A DNA stretch of 22,983 nt from a virus, in IMG/VR virus record IMGVR_UViG_3300038701_000625, positions 1 to 22,983 of that record; one strand, 5' to 3'. Below the pieces are notes generated by a model that worked only from the letters and a program-made list of their open reading frames with translations, was not told the origin of the DNA and ran no database searches. Positions 1-7,476 of the stretch are shown here, in pieces. Numbering within the stretch: the stretch's first letter is position 1; each line of letters begins with the position of its first letter. Position numbers and translations under genes: made by a program.

Positions 1-343
1 TGTATCTTATCACTTCTTTTATTTCTGTTTTATTTTGATATTTAGACTTGTATATTTGTTCTAATTGCTCTTTATAACCTTTTAAGTCAATTTCAGCAGT
101 TATAACGTTGTTTAAACCTGTTAATGATATATTGCCCTGTTTCACTTTTATAAGTTGTTTAAAAGGTTTTAAATTACCTAAACTATCACAGGGTTGCTTA
201 ATAGTTAAAGTATCTGTAAAACGTTCAACTTCTTTAATCGTTTTGGTTTTGTAAATTGTGTCTTTAGTTTCTTTAGTGGTTTTAGTGTTTCGCTTAGCAA
301 CACAGCTTGATAATAACAATAATATTAATATTAATCTTTTCAT
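1..343 (-). CDS. Lipoprotein, putative spanin component (partial, C-terminus beyond window)
   Basis: The ATG at 343 opens a frame that stays open to the left edge, giving at least 114 residues with the C-terminus missing. Residues 1-14 form a lipoprotein signal: positive MKR, a run of Leu/Ile, then the lipobox LSSC with Cys14 as the lipidated residue. The mature part is rich in Lys and Thr and hydrophilic. It is the last visible gene after holin and endolysin, so it belongs to the lysis cassette. A small lipoprotein there is the usual place for an outer-membrane spanin subunit or a unimolecular spanin, which disrupts the outer membrane. That role is inferred from position and lipobox only. 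A C-terminal membrane segment, needed for a unimolecular spanin, would lie outside the window. Its ATG overlaps the stop of HNH gene 1 (ATGA). Confidence 0.7.
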   Translation of the reverse strand, partial: MKRLILILLLLSSCVAKRNTKTTKETKDTIYKTKTIKEVERFTDTLTIKQPCDSLGNLKPFKQLIKVKQGNISLTGLNNVITAEIDLKGYKEQLEQIYKSKYQNKTEIKEVIRY

Positions 344-822
344 AATTTCTGTTTTAATTCTTTTTGATAAGCCAAATGCGCATCGTATTCGTTCTCAAAA
401 TACCCTAAATATTTTCTCTTTTTACCTAATCTAATTAATGCTTTCCATTTTCTATTAGCCTTGCTCCAAGACACACCTACATATTTAGAGCTTGATTTTA
501 AATGCTTTTGATTAGAATTTTCTCTATTTGTTACTATTTCTAAATTTTCAACTCTATTATCATTTTTAATGAAATTAATATGATTAACTACTAATTTTAA
601 GCCACAAGGTTTATGTTTTAAAAAAGCCATTGCAACTAATTGATGCACCTTTACTCTTTTTGGTGTTTTGTTTTTATAAATACTAACCATTAAATAACCA
701 TCTTTGTCACTGTTTTTTCTTAAAATTCTCTCTTTAGAGTATTTTAAACTTTTAACGTTACCTAAGTTACTAACTTGATACAACCCCTCGTAGTTTGGGA
801 TGTCTTTAAATATTTCTTGCAT
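340..822 (-). CDS. NUMOD4-HNH-AP2 homing-type endonuclease 1
   Basis: A 160-residue free-standing endonuclease. NUMOD4 covers about residues 4-60 (IPNYEGLYQVSNLGNVKSL). The HNH_3 core lies at about 74-103 (VVNHIN with His81, then NDNR and VENLEIVTNREN). An AP2-like DNA-binding domain runs from about 112 to 158 (SKYVGVSWSKANRKWKA to EYDAHLAYQ). I chose the ATG at 822 over an in-frame ATG at 885. Only this start aligns with the N-terminus of the paralogue at 16183, and the upstream start would lie inside a structured leader. The paralogue has DH and THREN where this one has NH and TNREN, so catalytic competence is uncertain. Such proteins nick DNA and spread their own gene. It sits between endolysin and lipoprotein and its stop overlaps the lipoprotein start. 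Confidence 0.9.
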   Translation of the reverse strand: MQEIFKDIPNYEGLYQVSNLGNVKSLKYSKERILRKNSDKDGYLMVSIYKNKTPKRVKVHQLVAMAFLKHKPCGLKLVVNHINFIKNDNRVENLEIVTNRENSNQKHLKSSSKYVGVSWSKANRKWKALIRLGKKRKYLGYFENEYDAHLAYQKELKQKL

Positions 823-828
823 AATTTT

Positions 829-914
829 GCGTTTAAATGATGCGTTTAAAAGAATTGAGGAAATCGTAAACGCTTCGACTTTCAATAGGGTAATTAAACC
901 TATCTATCCTCAAT
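829..914 (-). ncRNA. Predicted pseudoknot leader of HNH gene 1
   Basis: Read on the minus strand, ATTGAGGA (914-907) pairs perfectly with TCCTCAAT (861-854). GCGTTTA (873-867), inside that loop, pairs with TAAACGC just downstream (848-842), and a second copy of TAAACGC lies at 835-829. The interleaving makes an H-type pseudoknot. The 33-nt first loop contains a small hairpin, ATAGG/CCTAT (903-899 with 889-885). The HNH start codon follows 6 or 19 nt after the last strand, depending on which TAAACGC is used. Pairing is read by eye and no folding energy was calculated. The function could be translational control of the endonuclease or part of the mobile unit. Confidence 0.5.
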
Positions 915-915
915 G

Positions 916-929
916 CTAATATACGAAAA
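916..929 (-). promoter_or_regulatory. 14-nt motif shared by both HNH leaders, possible -7 box
   Basis: The minus strand reads TTTCGTATATTAGC shortly after the endolysin stop. The same motif, with one difference (TTTCGTATATTTGC), follows the portal stop at 16774-16787. It contains TATATTAG, close to the Bacteroidetes -7 box TAnnTTTG, and would start transcription at the pseudoknot. No -33 TTTG lies at the right distance, so promoter activity is uncertain. It may instead mark the left end of the mobile HNH unit. Confidence 0.4.
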
Positions 930-934
930 ATAAT

Positions 935-1270
935 CTAATCATTCATTTGAAAATGAGGAACATCTGTAAATTTCCATCTACCACCCCAAACATTATCAGG
1001 GTGTAACCCTTCCCAAAATTCGCCAAGTTCAGCGAGTTTATGTTTATCGTATGTTAAACGACCATTAATAAAAAAGTTAAAATCAACAGCTAAACGTTTT
1101 AAATGATAACTATTTAATGTTTTACTTTTACCCTCTTTTACTAATCTTTTTTGCGTTTCAATATCTCTATAAGCGTGACCAAAAGTTAAACCTATACCAA
1201 GTAAATCAGCATACGCAATTAGACTTGCTACATTCTTTGTAAAAATTTGTTGTTTTTCGCTTAGTTTCAA
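935..1270 (-). CDS. Endolysin, M15 (VanY-like) peptidase
   Basis: A 111-residue single-domain endolysin. The metal-binding pattern of M15 D-Ala-D-Ala or L-Ala-D-Glu peptidases is visible. SxH...AxD is present as SYHLKRLAVDF (Ser54, His56, Asp63), and a second His sits in DVPHF (His106). The usual Gly of SxHxxGxAxD is replaced by Arg59. Its role is to cut the peptide cross-bridges of peptidoglycan at the end of infection. There is no signal peptide, so it depends on the upstream holin for access to the wall. Its ATG overlaps the holin stop by 4 nt (ATGA), typical of a translationally coupled lysis pair. Confidence 0.88.
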   Translation of the reverse strand: MKLSEKQQIFTKNVASLIAYADLLGIGLTFGHAYRDIETQKRLVKEGKSKTLNSYHLKRLAVDFNFFINGRLTYDKHKLAELGEFWEGLHPDNVWGGRWKFTDVPHFQMND

Positions 1271-1668
1271 ACCTCTTTATGTTTATCAATGTTTGCTAAA
1301 ATCTTTGTTAGTGTACTATTTTCAATCAAACCTAATAAGTGCATATTTTTTAAAGCCGAAATTAACTGAAATAAAAGAATAGGTAGTAAAATTGCTTCAC
1401 TTAAAAAAGACGCAAAAGGAAAACCTTTCTCAATAGTTAAAACAGTGGCTAATAACGCCCAAAAACCAACGAGCATATAAATAGCCTTAAACGTTTTCTT
1501 TGTTTCAAAATTGCCAAGTTTAAAAGCCTTGGCAATTCCGAATAAAGCATCTAAAACCACTACAAAAAAAATGGCAAAGAATTGATGTTGAGCGTTTATA
1601 ATCATTTCAATCCATTGAGAGCCAATCGCACCAACTGAAAATGCCATAAATAGTAGTTTAGTTTTCAT
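1267..1668 (-). CDS. Holin (phage_holin_4-like)
   Basis: A 133-residue membrane protein with hydrophobic segments at about residues 5-22, 30-49, 62-80 and 85-107, and a short charged cytoplasmic tail (NIDKHKEV). The pattern DALFGIAKAF followed by KKTFKAIYMLVGF resembles the holin family 4 / toxin-secretion holin signature (D-x-x-x-G-x-x-K-A). It lies directly before the endolysin and overlaps it by 4 nt. Its role is to form the inner-membrane lesion that triggers lysis. The family is assigned from the motif and position, and there is no alignment behind it. Confidence 0.8.
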   Translation of the reverse strand: MKTKLLFMAFSVGAIGSQWIEMIINAQHQFFAIFFVVVLDALFGIAKAFKLGNFETKKTFKAIYMLVGFWALLATVLTIEKGFPFASFLSEAILLPILLFQLISALKNMHLLGLIENSTLTKILANIDKHKEV

Positions 1669-2472
1669 TTAGATATTATTCATATAATTTTGCAAAGCGT
1701 TCTTAAAATTTAAGGATTTAGACAATAAAGAAGAACCTATATAACTAGATTTAATTGTACCGTTAAAAAAAGTGTTAGCATCACCCCCACTGTTAGAGCA
1801 TAAGTAATAAACTTCAACATTAGTTAAAGAATTAACACCAGTTACTGTTAACGAACTATTTTCAATACCATCTGAAAAAAGATATTGTGTGCCATTTTTT
1901 AACTGCACTTGCAAAAAATCTGATATACTTGAAAAACTATCCCTATTATCTGCTGAATTACTATTAATATCATTAAAGTTACCGTAAGGCGTTATAAATG
2001 ATTCGTTAGTTACAAACGCATCTCTAAAACCGACAAATATTCCTGAATTAACGACATCTTGACTATCCCAATATACTCCAAAACTAGCATCATTTGCAGT
2101 ATAATTACTACCATCCGTTAAAGGTCTGTAGTTTGTGTTAATGTAAGAATCATTCCCATTTCCTTTATAACCTACATTTGTTATAAAAGTAGGGGAATTT
2201 ACAGCTGTCATAGTAATTAACCTTTTCCAATCAACCAAAGCAAAATCAGCAGAACCGTTAGTTGCTTGCAATCCAAAAGAATCTAATTCACTCCAAATGC
2301 CAAAATTTTTTAAATCTAAGACTAATTGATTTTGAAGTGTTTGTTGCTCATAACTAGGTAATCCGTACCCTTGACTGGTGGCATAATTTAAAACAGATTT
2401 ATAATCATCGTCGAATTTTGAAACTATATGATTAACTGAATTGAAAGAGTATGTTAAACCTATACCAATCAT
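1669..2472 (-). CDS. Accessory tail protein, possibly lectin-like
   Basis: 267 residues. The N-terminal 60 residues (SFNSVNHIVSKFDDDYKSVLNYATSQGY and following) form a helical region of a type I associate with the distal tail genes of flavobacterial phages. The rest is rich in Ser, Asn, Thr, Gly and aromatic residues and predicts as beta strands. This is compatible with a concanavalin/LamG-like carbohydrate-binding fold, though no diagnostic motif is visible. It sits one base from the 99-residue gene upstream and directly before the holin, at the end of the tail module where receptor-contacting proteins are encoded. The receptor-binding role is inferred from position and composition. Confidence 0.65.
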   Translation of the reverse strand: MIGIGLTYSFNSVNHIVSKFDDDYKSVLNYATSQGYGLPSYEQQTLQNQLVLDLKNFGIWSELDSFGLQATNGSADFALVDWKRLITMTAVNSPTFITNVGYKGNGNDSYINTNYRPLTDGSNYTANDASFGVYWDSQDVVNSGIFVGFRDAFVTNESFITPYGNFNDINSNSADNRDSFSSISDFLQVQLKNGTQYLFSDGIENSSLTVTGVNSLTNVEVYYLCSNSGGDANTFFNGTIKSSYIGSSLLSKSLNFKNALQNYMNNI

Positions 2473-2473
2473 A

Positions 2474-2773
2474 TTAAGGTCTTGTTATTAAGTTCGCTAT
2501 AACCTTTCCACTTATAACGGATAAATTTTTTATAGGTCCTAAAATTAGGGTTAAACCAGCTGTAACATCTAAAGCAGTAACAGTTGCATCTCCATAAGTT
2601 GGAAATTCTGTATCTGATTTTACATAAGATATTGATGAGTTTTCTATGGCTGTTACAGCTATAAATTCATGCAACGGGTCTGGTGTATTCCCTGTTTCTA
2701 ATATTTTATGACCGTAAACTCCTAAAGTAGCATTTCTGTATAAAACAGCGTTTTGTGTTATGTTTGTTTTCAT
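2474..2773 (-). CDS. Small tail-associated protein, function unknown
   Basis: 99 residues with no signal peptide or membrane segment. Composition is beta-rich (Val, Thr, Ile, Gly). The C-terminal half, SYVKSDTEFPTYGD to KNLSVISGKVIANLI, looks like a small beta sandwich, as in short phage proteins encoded between tail fibre and lysis genes. It lies 10 nt after the tail fibre gene and one base before the 267-residue tail protein, so it is probably co-translated and structural. I do not recognise a family. Confidence 0.55.
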   Translation of the reverse strand: MKTNITQNAVLYRNATLGVYGHKILETGNTPDPLHEFIAVTAIENSSISYVKSDTEFPTYGDATVTALDVTAGLTLILGPIKNLSVISGKVIANLITRP

Positions 2774-2783
2774 ATTTATTTAT

Positions 2784-5045
2784 TTAAATTTCTTTCACAA
2801 AATCATAAGATTGATGACCTTCTAAAACAGATGTGATTCTATTTGCTATTAGTCGGAACATTTGCCAATCTGGGTGAATATTGTCAGGGACATATGTATC
2901 TGTATTAGTGTCATTTACGTTAATATTTTCAACGTCAACAACAGGATAACCGTATAATTCAGCTACATCTCTAATCGCTTTTCTTAATTGCCACATATAC
3001 AGACCGTAAATAGAACCACTAGCTTCATCATCTCTATGTGTTATATTTATAAAAAATTTAAAAGCATTTGGCACTCTTGCTTCTGCTTTTAATACCATTG
3101 ATTTTAAATATCCGTAAAACGTGCCTGTATTTAAAGCATCCGTAGGCGCATCGTTTATTGTTCCTAAATTTTGCACTCTTCCGTAATCATTCATACCAAA
3201 CATAAATGAAAGCACCTCTGTATCTGCTGGTATTGTATTAATTCTTGATTGTGTACACGCACTTGCCTCATATACAAAATAATCAACACCCTCTGTTCCT
3301 GCTGGTGGTGGGGATGGTGGTCTATCTATATAAGCTCCGTCTGCTGTTCCCCAAAATATATCACCATTATTGAAACAAGAAGAACCACCCACTGCTCTAA
3401 CAGTTACATCGGCTCCTAGCTTTTGACTTGCCCAATGTTGATATTGCGTATAAGCTGTAATTGAATCGCCGTAAGTAGTCCACTTTTTTGTGTAGAATCT
3501 ATTTGAACTAGCTAAATTATTTAGATAATCATTTCTAAAAGCAAACTTATCTTCATTGACACCATAAGTTAAACCAGCAATTTCAATTATAATATTACTA
3601 CCATCACTTGGTGCAGCTCCTGTATCTATTCTTATTTGATTATTAATTATTTTTTTAGGGTCATTTTTCCCAAGTAAAATAGGTATAGATTTAACAAAAT
3701 ACCATTGATTAGGTAAAAAATTTGACTGTATATTTTGCATACCATAACCTCCAAATCTTTCGTTATTAAATGTAACACTAAAATTAGGCAATGTAGTTGT
3801 TACTTTAACCCAAAATCCTATTTGTAACCAAACATCTTTTTTTACCTGAGGTAACATTGATTGAAAAGTACCCCAAGTGCTTTCTCTAGAGCCAATTAAT
3901 GGGAAAAAGTTAAAAGCAGCTTCTGTGTTGTTCGGATATGTAAATTTAAAACCATTACCCTCTATTGGTTCACCTGTTAGGGTTGTAATTTCTCTTGAAG
4001 TTATTGTTGCTCCATTTTGGTCTGATGGTGATGACAAAGCGTTATTAAAGCCAAAAATAAACTGCGAAAAAGGATATAAATTTGTAAATTGTTTTAATTG
4101 ACCTTTTTCAAAACTCGAATTTGTACGTTCACCGTTTAACTCATCATTTGTGGTATTAACAAGCGTTAAACCTCTAAAATAGAAATTTTCAGTTGCTTCA
4201 AAATATCTAACTGAAAAATACCAATCTTGCCAATCATCAGCATCAACTGTGTAATCGTTACTTTCCACCCAAGTCCAATCTGAATTCTCTAAATTATAAA
4301 CCTTTGTGCCAAATCCATTAAAATTTACAGTTCTAACATTTACGTCGGTTGCATTAGGCGCTTTAACCCACATTCCTAATTTATAAGTATCTCCATTTTC
4401 GTAACCTAATTTATTAAAAAATAATTTACTAAAAGCGGGTGATAACTGAGTATTTCCTGTGTTTGCTGTACTAAATTGCATACAATTAAACCCGTCAACT
4501 ATTGCTGGTCTATACGTTAATAAATTCCCAATAAATGCAAAATCTTGAGTAGTATTTAAAATACCATCTGCAATAGTTCTGACCGAATAAGGATTAATAA
4601 AATTAGGGTCATACCAATCATTTTCTTTTATAATTGGTTTGTTATTTTCTAAAGCTTCAAAAACAGCATTTCCACTAACAGCATTTGAACTTCCCTCTGT
4701 AACGGTACTATCAATGGAAATTGTAATAGGAATAGAAACTAAGTTAGAATCGTTTATAACTGTTGGCACTATGATTATACCTAAATTTTGAGATGCTACT
4801 GTTAAAGTATTTGAACCCATTATATAATCGCCTGACTCACTAGCAATATACCACCCAGCGTCTTTGCTAGCGTATGTACCCGCTGAAATTGAGCCTTTAA
4901 AAGACATATCGTCTAAAGTAGACAAGAAATCTTGTAATCCTTGCATTGTGTTTTTTGTTGCTAAACCGTTTTGGTCTGCTTTAACTAAAAAATCTGTTAA
5001 AGATATGCTACTAGTTGCTAATTCGTTTATTTTAATTGTACTCAT
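2784..5045 (-). CDS. Tail fibre / receptor-binding protein with C-terminal SGNH hydrolase
   Basis: 753 residues. The N-terminus (about 1-130) resembles tail attachment regions and includes the phage-fibre motif TEGSSNAVSGNAVFEAL. Two beta-rich, carbohydrate-binding-like regions follow (about 140-310 and 320-500). The C-terminal domain from about 520 is an SGNH/GDSL esterase. Block I is YGDSIT with nucleophile Ser528, block III is FGMNDYG with Asn619, and block V is DNIHPDW with Asp721 and His724. The likely role is binding surface glycan and removing O- or N-acyl groups during adsorption. The substrate cannot be read from sequence. It follows the second tail-tube-like gene by 4 nt. Confidence 0.85.
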   Translation of the reverse strand: MSTIKINELATSSISLTDFLVKADQNGLATKNTMQGLQDFLSTLDDMSFKGSISAGTYASKDAGWYIASESGDYIMGSNTLTVASQNLGIIIVPTVINDSNLVSIPITISIDSTVTEGSSNAVSGNAVFEALENNKPIIKENDWYDPNFINPYSVRTIADGILNTTQDFAFIGNLLTYRPAIVDGFNCMQFSTANTGNTQLSPAFSKLFFNKLGYENGDTYKLGMWVKAPNATDVNVRTVNFNGFGTKVYNLENSDWTWVESNDYTVDADDWQDWYFSVRYFEATENFYFRGLTLVNTTNDELNGERTNSSFEKGQLKQFTNLYPFSQFIFGFNNALSSPSDQNGATITSREITTLTGEPIEGNGFKFTYPNNTEAAFNFFPLIGSRESTWGTFQSMLPQVKKDVWLQIGFWVKVTTTLPNFSVTFNNERFGGYGMQNIQSNFLPNQWYFVKSIPILLGKNDPKKIINNQIRIDTGAAPSDGSNIIIEIAGLTYGVNEDKFAFRNDYLNNLASSNRFYTKKWTTYGDSITAYTQYQHWASQKLGADVTVRAVGGSSCFNNGDIFWGTADGAYIDRPPSPPPAGTEGVDYFVYEASACTQSRINTIPADTEVLSFMFGMNDYGRVQNLGTINDAPTDALNTGTFYGYLKSMVLKAEARVPNAFKFFINITHRDDEASGSIYGLYMWQLRKAIRDVAELYGYPVVDVENINVNDTNTDTYVPDNIHPDWQMFRLIANRITSVLEGHQSYDFVKEI

Positions 5046-5049
5046 ATTA

Positions 5050-5544
5050 TTATGCCGTGATTATTTCGTTTGTGTTTCCGTCTTCTATATTATTTTCGTT
5101 ACCATCTGTAAGATTGTAAGCCTTTGCACTTGTACTATTTGGCGCTCCATAGCCTTGTATAGAGCAGTTGAAAGTTATAAATTCATCAACCGAACTACTA
5201 TCTCCTAATTCTGTAATGTAACCCTGCCCACTATCTACAAAAGTCAAGTCAATATCTTGTATTTTCCAGTTTATAAGCGTTCTATTGCGTTTTAAAAATC
5301 TTAACCTGTCTAAACTAATCTTTTCAAAGTTACCTCCGTTAAAATTGGTGTTTATGATTAAACCATCAAAAGACAAGCTATATGATTGTGTTGTAGGTAC
5401 TGCTGTACTCCATCCTCCATTATCCCTAGTGGTTGTATCTAACATTTCAACGGTTTCATTAAAAGAATCCCCAGTCAAGCAACCAATAGGTAGAAATTCG
5501 CCCTCCCATTCTATATAAACAAGTCTATAAGTTCCATTTATCAT
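5050..5544 (-). CDS. Second tail-tube-like protein (paralogue of the major tail protein)
   Basis: 164 residues. It shares landmarks with the tail tube protein at 9997-10431: a basic start, the motif PIGCLTGDSFNETVEM (PIGCLTSNEISFSREV there), YSLSFDGL (YELSFEGV there), and a late beta-strand block around FNCSIQGYG. It therefore very probably has the tail-tube beta-barrel fold. It is encoded after the tail hub rather than with the tube, has its own copy of the 24-bp promoter repeat, and carries a polar Asn/Asp/Glu-rich C-terminal extension. It may form a distinct ring at the tip or decorate the tail. This is inferred from homology and position. Confidence 0.7.
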   Translation of the reverse strand: MINGTYRLVYIEWEGEFLPIGCLTGDSFNETVEMLDTTTRDNGGWSTAVPTTQSYSLSFDGLIINTNFNGGNFEKISLDRLRFLKRNRTLINWKIQDIDLTFVDSGQGYITELGDSSSVDEFITFNCSIQGYGAPNSTSAKAYNLTDGNENNIEDGNTNEIITA

Positions 5545-5550
5545 AATTAC

Positions 5551-5574
5551 TACAAATATAAATAAAATTTATTA
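5551..5574 (-). promoter_or_regulatory. Late promoter repeat, copy 1 (second tail-tube-like gene)
   Basis: One of three identical 24-bp copies (others at 10460-10483 and 14822-14845). On the minus strand it carries the -7 box TATATTTG (5560-5553), abutted upstream by the palindrome AATAAAATTTATT. The gene starts 8 nt after the box. No TTTG is found at the -33 distance. Confidence 0.6.
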
Positions 5575-5577
5575 TAG

Positions 5578-7476
5578 TTAGTTTGTTATTGTTGGTTCAA
5601 CTACTTTTCCGTAATCATAAGTAATTAAGTAATCAATGTCATCAACTATGTTTGCGTTTCTCATTTGCATTAACTTAACTTCTATCGTGTTACGTTTACA
5701 GTTATAATTATATTCTATCGGAATGTATTTACCATTGATTTTATTTATAGTTATAGCGGATAAATAATTAAAAAAACCAAAAAAAGAGCCTTGAAATATA
5801 ATTAAAGGTTCTGGATACATTTTCATTCTCTCCTCCCCCATAATTCTAAGCAAAAACTTTGATTCATCAACTCCTTTTCTATTCCATTTATCAGTTAGGG
5901 TTGTTTCATCATTTTTATAAATTGCACCCTCATAAATATCAGATTTTAAATCCCCATTAAAAACTTCTTTTTTTTCTTTTATTTTTGTTGATGGTTTTGC
6001 TATTCTTTGAAAAGTATGATTTTCGCCCTCTATACTAGAGCTGTCTTGACCTACATTTAACGTTATATTATTAAACCTAATTTTACCGTAATTCGTAACT
6101 GTTGTTTCATTAATTAATTTTATAGAATGTATTTCTATTGATAAACTTCCGTCAATTGGTGTGGGTGGTAAATCTAATTCAAACGTTTTAATTTCGTTTA
6201 AATCATAACCGCCTCCATAAATTACTTTACGTAAAGTGTCTATTGTATCACTCCATTCGGTTACATAACCACTAGTGGTATTATATTGTCTAAGATAATA
6301 AGTTTCTGTTGTACCTACTATTTTAATCTTGTAACCTATTTCTGCATCATAACGAGGGTCTTCTACTGTTGTATCATCTAAAGTGATTTCATCAGTCATA
6401 GTTGTAGAAATAGAAATCGCTAAACTTTGACCTTCTTGTATAGTGTTATTGTCTGATGTTATTTTTAATATAGGCGTTCCTGTAATTGGCACTAACTCTA
6501 AAATGTTAGGCGTTGTTAAAATAACACCAGTAGCATCGTTTATAGTCCAATTATCAATCGTAGTTCCGTTATTTTCAAATGTAGGGTTGTTTGATATCTT
6601 TTTATTTAATCCGTATTTGTAATTAATTCTGTAAGCACCTATCGAACTCTTAATACTTTTTTGTTGGTTACCTTCCGCATGAAAAGGGTAAAAATTATCT
6701 ATTTGACTACCTACATTGATTGAAAAATCAATCGTAGTGTTTGACTTAGAAACTCCATCACTATCATACGTAAAAAATGTTAACTCAGAATTAGACGTTA
6801 AAGTGTTTGGTTTGTATATTATCCATTTACCCTCGTAATTAGTAATAACGCATCCAAAAGGCTCTAAAACGCTACGTAAAACCTCGTCGCAATTCATTAT
6901 AGTATCTTTGTCATCTTTTATAAACCTATCAGAATTAAAATAAACATTTTCAAAAGTGCTAAGATTTTCATTTAAACCGTTGTAATAAATATCGCAATTA
7001 ATTAATATATCTTGAGGGGTTAAAGTTCTATTTAAACAGTTAACAACTATTTCTAAAAGACTTTGTTTGCCCGAAAATGGTAAACCGTTATTTTCTACAT
7101 AAGATAAGTTTTTTAAAAAACCAATACCATCAACGCAATTTAAAGATATAATGTAAACGTCTTGTACTAAATTTTCATAAATACCCTCTGGATTTAACCA
7201 ACCACTAAATAAGGTTAAATTATTTCTTTTGTATATTACAGAAAATGTACGTTCCTCCTCGCTGTACAAATCGTTAAAAGTTAAATCACTATTAGCCTCT
7301 AAATCTATTTTCAATCCACAACCTCTTATAGATTCCAAAATATCATCAGTGCTTGAATAAGTTAACTGACAACTTCCAAAAACACGAGTAGATTCTCCAA
7401 AATAAGCATCATTATAAATCTCAACTCTGTGGTTGTTTTGTTCTACATCTGTAAACTCAAAAAAGTATTTTAACAT
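5578..7476 (-). CDS. Distal tail / tail hub protein
   Basis: 632 residues, encoded directly after the tape measure and overlapping its stop by one base. The N-terminus (MLKYFFEFTD, HRVEIYNDAYFG) and the region to about 230 (GCGLKIDLEAN, FSGWLNPEGI, VLRSVLEPFGCVITNYEGKWIIY) resemble the Dit/Tal-like baseplate hub proteins of Bacteroidetes siphoviruses. These form the ring and central hub that close the tube and carry fibres. The middle and C-terminus are beta-rich with a jelly-roll-like part around 270-480. The family is assigned by position and overall character. No catalytic motif is visible. Confidence 0.7.
   Translation of the reverse strand: MLKYFFEFTDVEQNNHRVEIYNDAYFGESTRVFGSCQLTYSSTDDILESIRGCGLKIDLEANSDLTFNDLYSEEERTFSVIYKRNNLTLFSGWLNPEGIYENLVQDVYIISLNCVDGIGFLKNLSYVENNGLPFSGKQSLLEIVVNCLNRTLTPQDILINCDIYYNGLNENLSTFENVYFNSDRFIKDDKDTIMNCDEVLRSVLEPFGCVITNYEGKWIIYKPNTLTSNSELTFFTYDSDGVSKSNTTIDFSINVGSQIDNFYPFHAEGNQQKSIKSSIGAYRINYKYGLNKKISNNPTFENNGTTIDNWTINDATGVILTTPNILELVPITGTPILKITSDNNTIQEGQSLAISISTTMTDEITLDDTTVEDPRYDAEIGYKIKIVGTTETYYLRQYNTTSGYVTEWSDTIDTLRKVIYGGGYDLNEIKTFELDLPPTPIDGSLSIEIHSIKLINETTVTNYGKIRFNNITLNVGQDSSSIEGENHTFQRIAKPSTKIKEKKEVFNGDLKSDIYEGAIYKNDETTLTDKWNRKGVDESKFLLRIMGEERMKMYPEPLIIFQGSFFGFFNYLSAITINKINGKYIPIEYNYNCKRNTIEVKLMQMRNANIVDDIDYLITYDYGKVVEPTITN

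Noticed and set aside
823-885. N-terminal extension of HNH gene 1 from the ATG at 885
   Set aside because: It overlaps the structured leader, and the paralogue starts at the position equivalent to 822.
829-914. HEARO/IscB-type guide RNA or group I intron
   Set aside because: The ORF is NUMOD4-HNH-AP2, not IscB-like (no RuvC part). The leader is under 100 nt, and no flanking gene is split. The helix order only superficially resembles the P3/P7 part of a group I intron.
3877-5518. Plus-strand open frames at 3877-4101, 4864-5208 and 5285-5518
   Set aside because: They lie antisense to well-supported tail genes, with no promoter and no recognisable protein features.
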